Under the pieces are notes generated by a model, which was given only the letters and a program-made list of their open reading frames with translations, searched no databases and was not told the origin of the DNA. The translations under genes and the position numbers were made by a program. Of a DNA stretch of 64,000 nt, positions 10,598-19,538 are shown in pieces. Source of the DNA: Myoxocephalus aenaeus (taxonomy: Eukaryota; Chordata; Actinopteri; Perciformes; Cottidae). Numbering within the stretch: position 1 is the stretch's first letter; the number at the start of each line of letters is the position of its first letter. The stretch is from NCBI GenBank assembly GCA_038501785.1, contig JBAMJR010000342.1:1-64000 (forward strand), in the 5' to 3' direction.

Positions 10598-13500
10598 CGA
10601 CCAATTCGAAACTACATACTATCCCCTCATGATCACTAAAATATGTGGGAAATACTTTGGCTTCTACTTTATACTGTGTTGTTTTAACATATACATGGTC
10701 AATGAGCGTGCCATTCTCTGTTGTGGGTTGTGTCACATATTGAACATACCCTTTGTCTTCCATGAATTTGGAGATCGTTGATGATTTTGAAATGTCATCA
10801 TTGAAATCACCCATGACAGCAATCGTGTCACTTAGTGGATTTAGGCAAACAAGTAATTTCCCTAAATGTTCTTTGAAGAAAGACATAGGATATGATGGTG
10901 GTCTGTAAAGTACTGCTATCGCCATGCTGTGAGTCAAAGACATGTACACTAAACATTCTAAATTGACATCTGGTACTTTGAAACGGTAGTATGTCAAATT
11001 GTCTGCACTATACATGCCAACACCACCATGTTGTTGGTCTTTCAAAGCAACCAACGCTGGGTTGTTGCTGCTGTATGATAAACTTCGGGGCGAAGTTTCA
11101 AATGTGTAACCGTCGATGTTTACAGAGTCTAATGAGGAGGTAGGAGATAGCCAGGTTTCTGTAACAGCAATACAGTTAACCTGCAATTGCTGTGTACATT
11201 TAATTAAATCTTTAACATGACGTGTCAAACTTTGTACATTCATCAAAAACACAGTAAAACTGCGTGTGCCAACTTGTTGCCATCTAGTTTCCCTGAGAAA
11301 ATGCGGCATGCACTGAATTGCTTGCTGAATGTTGTCTTTACAGTAGATGGCCTTATTGGAAAAGTCACGAATAACTAATCCTTCTAAACTCGTGACACGA
11401 CTTAACGCTACATAGGCCTGCCCTGCAGCAAAGATTTTCTTAAGCGAGACCACAGCTTTATCAACTGTGATTCCTTGTACTTTATGGATCGTACAAGCCC
11501 AAGCCAGTTTAAGGGGAAATTGGCGTCGCAATCCACCTTTGTTGGTGACCCTATCCTCTTCTGGAAAGATAGGCGTAGAGGTCGGAAAATTGCTTAAGGC
11601 ATGACCAGATTGTTTCCGCCTCTGCGTGCCCACTTTATCATCATCAAATTGAACGTACACAGTTTTCGGAAATGTATGATTTTCTGAAATAACTATGTGC
11701 GTTACTTTGCCACAGACACCGTTAACAAGGCCATCCATCACATCCACATTTTTAAGCAACATTACACGCGCATTTTCCCCCAGAAATAGTTTTTCAGCTA
11801 AACACGTGTTGTGCACTCTGCCATGATGTCGAGCTTTTAACTCTAGTTTTCCTGTCATCCTATTTCGTGCAAAATCCTGAGCATCTATTTGTAAATGATC
11901 GGGACATTTTAGTATTAACTGCTCCAAATTATGAGTATTAACTTGAGCATTTGTGGGAAAAATGTGCAAGGATGAATTGTCTTCACCAGTTTCACATTTC
12001 TTCAACAAATCAAAGTCACCTGCCATCAATGGTGTTCCCTTTGAATGTGTTCTCAATCTATTTAATAACTCTGCAAATACAGAGTTTTTCTGCCGAACAA
12101 TTTCTGTTAACTCTGCAATGCTGAATAGGTTGCACCACAGGTTGAAGCCTACATCTTCAACATACAATGGCTTCCCTTTTACTGGTGGTAACTGGAAAAA
12201 ATCTCCAACAGCAATTACACTGACATTACCGAATGGGGAAAAGTCCCCACATTGTTTGATCTGCCGTAATCTGCCATGAATATACGCCATCAGTCTGTGA
12301 TCAACCATGGATATTTCATCAATTATTAAAATTTGCAGATGACTGTATTGGGCTCGTAAACTATTAATCTTTTCCTCACCTAAAGGTGTGTATGGTAATT
12401 TGGTGTCTATACCAATGCCTAATGTTGTATGAATGGTTGAGGCATGTAAATTGTATGCTGCGATGCCAGTAGGAGCAGTTAACAATATACAAATTTGGTC
12501 AGGGTTCTCACACATTGTTGACAGTAACCTTGTCGCTTCATATTGAAGGGCTCGAATTAAATGACTCTTTCCTGTACCTGCACCACCTGTAATAAAAACA
12601 TGAAATGGCTCTGGATTTTTCCCTCCGATTTTGTCCAGGCACCATTGTCGGATCTGATTAAATATAGACATTTGTTTCTCGTTCAGGGACCGAATTAAGT
12701 CCAGCCCTTCACTTCTGCAAATGTTGTTGGTCTTCTCTAACTGTGCTACTTGTTGATGGCTAACTGCAAGGTCAGGAATAGCTTCCACGTGCTCGTCATT
12801 TACCGTTTCATTTTGTTTGCGCTCTTGTTCACTTTCTAACCGCTCCAGCTCTTGTTCTGGGCAGAGCTCACACCACGCATCATCCAAAACGGCATTGTCA
12901 TCAACAGACTCTCGAACACTATCCAATTCATCTGCGTCAACTTCAAACAAAGCTCTATTGCTGTCAACTACAGATTGCACTGACCGTCTTGATCCATCAT
13001 TAAATCTAACATGACCAGTCATGTAAAAGTCTTCAAATGTTGGACAAGGCGTTGGTTTCAACTGCACATCTGCACGATACGGCATGAACAACTGCAAAAT
13101 ACTATGAAAGAAGTTCTCAGGATTTTTGGTCTGAGAAAAGCGAGCATAACGCACAACAGCAGGTTGAGTTTTAGTTCTTTTCAAAACAAAGCCTAAACGG
13201 TTCTCGAGTTTAATGGCACTCTTGGACGATTCAGTTTTGGACAAAACGCGATACTGGGAAGCAAACATGGCCAAACACATATCATTAAAAACATCATCAT
13301 TTGGCCTACTCAGATACCGGTCCACCAAATTAGTCATCCACATGTCCTCTGTTGTAAGACTTTTAGAGTTTGCCTTTTGTTTTAACACACTTAATGGCAA
13401 ACTGATTTTCACAGGATTATCCCCGGTTGGCACAAACTGAACCTTCCGTGAACATTCCTTCAGGCGCAGGTTTGTTAATCTATACACTGCCTCTTGAGCA

Positions 13501-16500
13501 CAAACGTCTCTGTTGTGTAAATACACACTTCCTAATTTTTTCATCGCTTGCTTTGCGTCGACATTTCCTTGTTTGGATGCCTCTCTGTGTGCATTCCCCA
13601 ACAATAAGCCCATCTCCTTTTCTGACTTGGAAATGTAGGAAATGATATATACAACGCAGGCATATGCATTAACAACATACTGAATGTCCATGTTTGCATT
13701 CCAGCATTTCAATAATTGCTTGCTATATTGATTAATCCACACTTCATCAATATTTCGTTTTAATACAATGTGTGTCCTTTTGCTAATTAACTTGTACGCA
13801 GCCTCAAAGACAGTTTGATTTATCCCTAAACTATGAAACAACTGCTCCACACTCTCAAAAGTAGAAGTTTCATCAGACAGAGCAGATTTAATGGCTTCCA
13901 TGATCTTTACCGCTGCATCCTTCTTCTCGGCTTTATCAGCTTTACTCTGTCGTGGCAGCTCACACTTACACGGCATCAAATTACAGGTACATTTTATGTC
14001 ACCCTCCTCATCAGGGCTCCGACATATAAAGGTGCGAGTGGATGCTGGCCTGGGAAAGTTAAACCGACAAACTGTGTTTTTCTTCTTACACGTTTTGGAG
14101 TGTCTTTTAGAATGTTGCTGCACAGTCGTCACTATGTTCCTTAAGTCCTCGTCGTCTGATGGCAATTCACATGTCACATAATGGTCAATAAATTTAGTTA
14201 CTTCATCATCCGTGGCTTTATCAATTTGAGGTGCATTCTCAATCCAAAACAAGCAATGCACATGAGGTGAACCACGCTGTTGAAATTCAACCCGATAAAA
14301 ATAGTCAACTATCTTTCCAATGGGCTGTGCTGGAGACATGAGCACTTGTTTTAAAAAACAATGCCATCTATAATCAAACATCCTCGCCGCAGTGACAGGA
14401 TTACGGCGCAAGAGTTCACATTTGTCAGCCCATTCTAAACCTTCAACAGTCTGCGTTCTACCGTCCTGTTTCAAAATGCTAGTGAGAAGATTTGTCCACC
14501 GCAAATCGGCCGAAGAAAACGAACAAAACCACGTGGGGACACCAAGCTGACGGACACAGGCTAAGAGGTCACGTTGTGCTCCCTGCCAAAAAGATGGGGT
14601 ACCTCTAATAGGTTTAAGGAAACGGAACCCATCATCAAACTGCAGCAACTTCTTTAAAGACTCTTCATCTTGTAACACTTTAGGGTCATATCGAAAACCT
14701 GCTTTTCCTTTTCGTAGTGCAATAGAAACACTCGACACAACTTTTTGCACCTCTGACAAATACTGTGCAAAGAAGATGTATTCTACATTTTGGGCGAACC
14801 TGCAGTCTGCATTTAAAAGTCGGAGGTTTAAATAACGGGCTAACGTTAATCGTTGCTGCCTGTCATCATGGTAAGTATTAAGTCCCTGTGGAAACAATAC
14901 TGGAAAGCTCTTGGCTTCGTTAGTTGTATCAGAAAGTAATTTTACAGGATTATTACCTTCTGCTGGAGCCAAATTCAATGTACTATCAAAATACTGATCC
15001 AACACTTCCTGACCAATATCAACAGGCATCAGACACGTGTCCTGAAACATGCAATGCTGTTGTCTATCGTGTAACTGCTCGTCTTCTACACTATCGGCCG
15101 GTGTAGTGTCACTTGGTGGATCAGTCTCATTTTCTACAACATCGTCCTGTTCCATACAAAACTCATTTAGCCAAGCTTCATTAAATTCTACATCTTTATA
15201 ATGCACATTAGTACTTTTCAAATACTGCAAGGCCTGCCTAATGCGCAAAGTATCAACAAATTTATACTCGTAATGGCCTTTATATGTTAACTTGCGCTTT
15301 AATTTTACGCGCAACAAAGATCCTTCCATCTCTGAACGAGGAAGCAAATTATTAGTTTGTACTATATTGGCAGGGACACACGTGACCGGTCCATGTACGC
15401 CATTTTGGCCTCCTTTGGGTAATGCCAGCATCTTCATAAACGGTATATGCAGAGCTATCAAATGCTGCTCTAAGCTATTCAAACAAGCCAATTGTGGTGG
15501 AATGGGATTCACTGCCATATTGTTGAGTACACATTCAGGTGGCACTACACCTCTCTTAATTTTATAGTGACACGTGTGACAGATCCACAGCTTTCCTCTT
15601 CCCAGAGCCAGCATCGTGCACGGTACTTCACAATCATTACACCTGTGTAAATAATTGTCAGTTATACATTTCTCTGCTACCAAAGCAATGTTTTTACGTT
15701 TGCCATAATCCTCTTTTTTACAATGCAACACTTGATGTCCAAACAACAACCTATTGCACACACAACAAACAAAATCGGGGCCATTTTTAACTTTTGCCAG
15801 AAACTGCTCCATTACAAAATCAAACTGCGTACTCTTTTGTTTCTGTTCTTGCCTCTTCAATTTGTTATTAGCTACAAGACGTTTCTTGTACTCTGGATTT
15901 TTATACCGTCTCTTACTTATGGCTTTTACGTTACATCTATGCAACAGATCTTGTCGATATTTCATTCTGCTGAATGCTCTAACGTTCTCTCTATGCAAAA
16001 CATTTTGTCCATATTTCATTCTGCTGAATGCTCTAACTTTCTCTCTATGCAAAACATTGTCTCGATATTTCTTCAAACTGTTTTCCTTTAGCTTCTGCTT
16101 GTGCAACACATTTAGTTTATATTTACTTAGACTAAAAGCCTTTCGCCTTTGCTTATGACATGTATCTATGCTATGGTATCTTAACAGAGTACTTCCAATT
16201 GCCCTGTGTTTGTAGTCTGCATCATGACAATACTTTATCCTAAGAGCAAGTTTTACTTTCTCTTGATAATCTAAATCAGTATACTTTTTTACAGACGCAT
16301 CTCTAACCTTTTTCTGGTAAAGCAAGTTATTCTTATAATGCATTTTCATTTTGTTAATTTTTCTTATTTTATAATACTTAGAAAAACAATGACTAGGACT
16401 TGTGCTGCGGGTGGTTGCATCACTCTGCACAGTCTCCTTAAAAGTTCCCTTTACAGATGCATCTACACTTCTCCTCTGCCTCGCCTCAGATAAATCACCT

Positions 16501-19500
16501 TCTTGGCACAAATCAAAGCAAATCTGTTTATCTACATGTTGGACACAAACAACAGGCTCAAAATGATTATTTGCACAATGTTTCAAGTATATACTTTGAT
16601 TAGAAAACATTGTACTAGTACTGCATTTGACCCATCTTCCGTCACTGCATGTATAAATGTCCACTCCAAGAGCATTTGCTGTCGCTTGGATTTCTACGTT
16701 TGTGGCACAATTTCCAACCTTCTTCATCTTAGTCTGGTTAATGTAATCTGACATGGAAGAATATCCCTTTCCCACTAACGTCATGTGTTCTTCACTGTTA
16801 TTTTCCATAAATTTAACAACAGCAAGTCTAATCCTCCGATGACTTTTTGGAGAACCACTGATAACATCCGCTATAGCGCTAAAGAAACTATTTCCATCCT
16901 CTACAATTTTTTGTGTCTTACAAACTACACCTAAAGACCCAGACACTGTTGGTCTTTGCACGTGCTGCTTTACAAAGTCTACTTTACACGTACTGCATAG
17001 TTGTTTTGCTACTGCAGTGCACAAAGGATTAAATTGGAACCCAACTGTGTCCACTGTGGACACAGTACTAGGCTGTTCTATAACACAATCTTCAATAGCC
17101 ATTACATTAACCACCGAATGTGGACTGTTCAAACAAACACTTGCTTTTGTTCTAGTGTTGTACGCTTTGGAACAAGATGTGTTCACTTTGCAGTAACCAT
17201 AACAACTCTGTATTCCAGGCTGTTGAACACAAACAACAGTCTCATAATGGTTACCATTGCAATTTTCTAAATACACACCTTGTTTGGGATACGGCCTAAC
17301 CTTGCAACGATATTCAATCCAGTTATCATTATGATATGTGAAAATACTGAGTCCTAAATAATCTGCTGCTGCCTTGATCTCAACTTCTGTTGCCCAACTG
17401 CCAACACGGTGCATCTGCGACATGCGGAGGTATTCTGCCATAGAGGACTTGCATCTAAAAAAACTCTCATATTCCCCAGCATTGTTTTGCATTTGTCTAA
17501 CTACAGCACGTCTAATTTTTCCGTGATACTTTTGTGTACCACATACAGCATGACTGACTGCTCTAAAGAAACAGTTGCCATCACCAACTATTTTCTCATT
17601 GAAACATGGAGCCCCTAATGCACCACCATCTGTAGATGCAAAAGGAAGTTTCTGGAACTCCACGTTCAACTGTGTGCACAACGCTTGTTTAACATCATCA
17701 CATAGGGGATGAAATGTCAATTGTCTACTTGTGACATCACTTACAAATTCAACATCTGAATTAACCAAAGTTGCATCCCTTTCCTTTAGCTTCTTTGCTT
17801 CACAAGCTCCCCTTGAAACTTTACGCTTGGCAACTCTCTGATTGTTGACGCAGCCAAGTAATGCCTGAACTGTACCTGTTTGAGTCAAACTACAACCAAA
17901 CGCAGGCTCTCCTGTTGCAAGAGTTGTTTTCTGAGTGTGGGTGTAGCTATGTGTTGGCTGATCAGGCGTCTTTTGAAGCAAAGAACTGTTGTCAGCTGGG
18001 CTTGGCTGAACAGTGGGTTTTTTAGGAAAACTACCACTGAAGTCAGGTTTTGACTGAACAGGGGCCTTTTGAGGCAAAGGTCTGTTGTCAGCTGGGCCTT
18101 TGTAAGTGACGCAAACACCTGCAATCTCAAACAGCTTTCGAGTGCCCGTAAATGTGGAAGCAAATGTGCATATGTGATTAAACACATCCTCAAGGCAATG
18201 AAAATACAAGATGAGACTTTTACCCGTCTCACTGGCCATCCCAAGTTCACTGCGAGCATGAGAGTCAATCACTGCATACTGTCCCTGTTGACCAATGATT
18301 GCACATGTACTGCCACTCAATGTCAGAAAGCATGTGTCATATTTCAGGCAGATATTGTTCAATCCGTCTCTTAGAGTGGTGGTTGCACCCGACTCAATAA
18401 ACTCTCCCTCAACCACATCAACATCTCCAGTGACATTGGCCCCATAATGAAACTCATATTTGTGTCCATCAATTACGGACTCCTTTGGCAAATCAAGAAC
18501 ACAAGGCAGTTGGGAATTGCCACTGATGGAGCCGCTGTGACATAAAGAAGAGTACAAGTTGTCACCCAAAACGACAACCCTATCCAGATTGTCCGACCGC
18601 CATGAAAACACACTGTTCGTTGAATGTTTTGCCATACTGACCAAGCTTACTGCCATACACTGACGTCCTGGATGTTCCAACCAAGTGTCTCCCTGATGGA
18701 ACGTTCCCCTGACAGAGGATGGCAGGGGAACCTCAAGAGCAGGCAGTTCACCATCAGAACTGCCATCGTCAAGAGCAGCGTCAACATCACGCTCTGTGAT
18801 GGCCTTCACAGAAATGCTAGAAATGTTATACCACTCCGCTTCTGAAGACTCCTTCAGATTGTAGATGTGAAGCATCAAGTCACCAAGGGAACTGTTGAAA
18901 ACAGCCACAGGTGTGCCAATATCTGATGCCAACCCAGATGCATCACGTGTCCCACAATCAACGACCACTACAAGCTTTCCATGATTAATGATCGCAACTA
19001 CTTTATGATGCATGTTCAACAAACACATGCCATCTGTCAGCAAGCGTTCTTGCAGTATGTCCGACATCTCCGGCTCCTCTCGCAAGTCACTAAAATGTCT
19101 TGCCGTTGTTGGCTTACCAATCTTGACGTTCCAGTGCCTGCCAAACACACTGTGCCGTTTAATCAACGAAGACTTGCTTATGGCAACATTGCTTTCCTCT
19201 TTGACAAATGCATTCAAGTTGAGCCCTTCTAAAAGAATGTCATCAACATCTGACTTCTGCCATGTACACACTGGTGCGATGATATGCTTGATTGCAGCCA
19301 CAACACTGCATGCAGTTGATGCATCTGCATCACGAGCACTAGACTTGGTAACTACAGTCCCTGTGACAACGGCCGACTGGCAATGGGATTTTTTGGAACA
19401 CATGCATGACGTACCGTGAACATAATCCTTACCGTCGCTGGTTTTATTACCAGACTTACCTGTGATGTACTTTTTAGCAGTACACTTACCGTCGATGTTT

Positions 19501-19538
19501 TTTTTGTTGTGTTGCTTACGAGATGCCTTCTTGGGCAG
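10593..19538 (-). CDS. Terminal giant exon of the Helentron gene (peptidases, Rep, helicase, endonuclease)
   Basis: A single uninterrupted frame of 2,981 codons follows the acceptor TTTTATTATAG; an in-frame TAG sits in that acceptor, so translation must enter by splicing. Numbering from the internal Met at 19403: peptidase motif GRQC (Cys249) with DSH (380-382); OTU motif DGNC (608-611) with NHY (718-720); Rep motif PHVHC (1713-1717) with YIISYISK, the two-Tyr motif; helicase GGAGTGKS (2273-2280), IDE (2361-2363), GDFFQLPPV (2400-2408), ALSR (2666-2669); endonuclease ETW (2749-2751), GDFND (2865-2869), SDH (2923-2925). The C-terminal endonuclease is the mark of Helentron/Helitron2 elements as opposed to canonical Helitrons. 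There is no frameshift or stop in 8.9 kb, so the copy is young or under selection. Confidence 0.95.
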   Translation of the reverse strand: MPKKASRKQHNKKNIDGKCTAKKYITGKSGNKTSDGKDYVHGTSCMCSKKSHCQSAVVTGTVVTKSSARDADASTACSVVAAIKHIIAPVCTWQKSDVDDILLEGLNLNAFVKEESNVAISKSSLIKRHSVFGRHWNVKIGKPTTARHFSDLREEPEMSDILQERLLTDGMCLLNMHHKVVAIINHGKLVVVVDCGTRDASGLASDIGTPVAVFNSSLGDLMLHIYNLKESSEAEWYNISSISVKAITERDVDAALDDGSSDGELPALEVPLPSSVRGTFHQGDTWLEHPGRQCMAVSLVSMAKHSTNSVFSWRSDNLDRVVVLGDNLYSSLCHSGSISGNSQLPCVLDLPKESVIDGHKYEFHYGANVTGDVDVVEGEFIESGATTTLRDGLNNICLKYDTCFLTLSGSTCAIIGQQGQYAVIDSHARSELGMASETGKSLILYFHCLEDVFNHICTFASTFTGTRKLFEIAGVCVTYKGPADNRPLPQKAPVQSKPDFSGSFPKKPTVQPSPADNSSLLQKTPDQPTHSYTHTQKTTLATGEPAFGCSLTQTGTVQALLGCVNNQRVAKRKVSRGACEAKKLKERDATLVNSDVEFVSDVTSRQLTFHPLCDDVKQALCTQLNVEFQKLPFASTDGGALGAPCFNEKIVGDGNCFFRAVSHAVCGTQKYHGKIRRAVVRQMQNNAGEYESFFRCKSSMAEYLRMSQMHRVGSWATEVEIKAAADYLGLSIFTYHNDNWIEYRCKVRPYPKQGVYLENCNGNHYETVVCVQQPGIQSCYGYCKVNTSCSKAYNTRTKASVCLNSPHSVVNVMAIEDCVIEQPSTVSTVDTVGFQFNPLCTAVAKQLCSTCKVDFVKQHVQRPTVSGSLGVVCKTQKIVEDGNSFFSAIADVISGSPKSHRRIRLAVVKFMENNSEEHMTLVGKGYSSMSDYINQTKMKKVGNCATNVEIQATANALGVDIYTCSDGRWVKCSTSTMFSNQSIYLKHCANNHFEPVVCVQHVDKQICFDLCQEGDLSEARQRRSVDASVKGTFKETVQSDATTRSTSPSHCFSKYYKIRKINKMKMHYKNNLLYQKKVRDASVKKYTDLDYQEKVKLALRIKYCHDADYKHRAIGSTLLRYHSIDTCHKQRRKAFSLSKYKLNVLHKQKLKENSLKKYRDNVLHREKVRAFSRMKYGQNVLHRENVRAFSRMKYRQDLLHRCNVKAISKRRYKNPEYKKRLVANNKLKRQEQKQKSTQFDFVMEQFLAKVKNGPDFVCCVCNRLLFGHQVLHCKKEDYGKRKNIALVAEKCITDNYLHRCNDCEVPCTMLALGRGKLWICHTCHYKIKRGVVPPECVLNNMAVNPIPPQLACLNSLEQHLIALHIPFMKMLALPKGGQNGVHGPVTCVPANIVQTNNLLPRSEMEGSLLRVKLKRKLTYKGHYEYKFVDTLRIRQALQYLKSTNVHYKDVEFNEAWLNEFCMEQDDVVENETDPPSDTTPADSVEDEQLHDRQQHCMFQDTCLMPVDIGQEVLDQYFDSTLNLAPAEGNNPVKLLSDTTNEAKSFPVLFPQGLNTYHDDRQQRLTLARYLNLRLLNADCRFAQNVEYIFFAQYLSEVQKVVSSVSIALRKGKAGFRYDPKVLQDEESLKKLLQFDDGFRFLKPIRGTPSFWQGAQRDLLACVRQLGVPTWFCSFSSADLRWTNLLTSILKQDGRTQTVEGLEWADKCELLRRNPVTAARMFDYRWHCFLKQVLMSPAQPIGKIVDYFYRVEFQQRGSPHVHCLFWIENAPQIDKATDDEVTKFIDHYVTCELPSDDEDLRNIVTTVQQHSKRHSKTCKKKNTVCRFNFPRPASTRTFICRSPDEEGDIKCTCNLMPCKCELPRQSKADKAEKKDAAVKIMEAIKSALSDETSTFESVEQLFHSLGINQTVFEAAYKLISKRTHIVLKRNIDEVWINQYSKQLLKCWNANMDIQYVVNAYACVVYIISYISKSEKEMGLLLGNAHREASKQGNVDAKQAMKKLGSVYLHNRDVCAQEAVYRLTNLRLKECSRKVQFVPTGDNPVKISLPLSVLKQKANSKSLTTEDMWMTNLVDRYLSRPNDDVFNDMCLAMFASQYRVLSKTESSKSAIKLENRLGFVLKRTKTQPAVVRYARFSQTKNPENFFHSILQLFMPYRADVQLKPTPCPTFEDFYMTGHVRFNDGSRRSVQSVVDSNRALFEVDADELDSVRESVDDNAVLDDAWCELCPEQELERLESEQERKQNETVNDEHVEAIPDLAVSHQQVAQLEKTNNICRSEGLDLIRSLNEKQMSIFNQIRQWCLDKIGGKNPEPFHVFITGGAGTGKSHLIRALQYEATRLLSTMCENPDQICILLTAPTGIAAYNLHASTIHTTLGIGIDTKLPYTPLGEEKINSLRAQYSHLQILIIDEISMVDHRLMAYIHGRLRQIKQCGDFSPFGNVSVIAVGDFFQLPPVKGKPLYVEDVGFNLWCNLFSIAELTEIVRQKNSVFAELLNRLRTHSKGTPLMAGDFDLLKKCETGEDNSSLHIFPTNAQVNTHNLEQLILKCPDHLQIDAQDFARNRMTGKLELKARHHGRVHNTCLAEKLFLGENARVMLLKNVDVMDGLVNGVCGKVTHIVISENHTFPKTVYVQFDDDKVGTQRRKQSGHALSNFPTSTPIFPEEDRVTNKGGLRRQFPLKLAWACTIHKVQGITVDKAVVSLKKIFAAGQAYVALSRVTSLEGLVIRDFSNKAIYCKDNIQQAIQCMPHFLRETRWQQVGTRSFTVFLMNVQSLTRHVKDLIKCTQQLQVNCIAVTETWLSPTSSLDSVNIDGYTFETSPRSLSYSSNNPALVALKDQQHGGVGMYSADNLTYYRFKVPDVNLECLVYMSLTHSMAIAVLYRPPSYPMSFFKEHLGKLLVCLNPLSDTIAVMGDFNDDISKSSTISKFMEDKGYVQYVTQPTTENGTLIDHVYVKTTQYKVEAKVFPTYFSDHEGIVCSFELVE

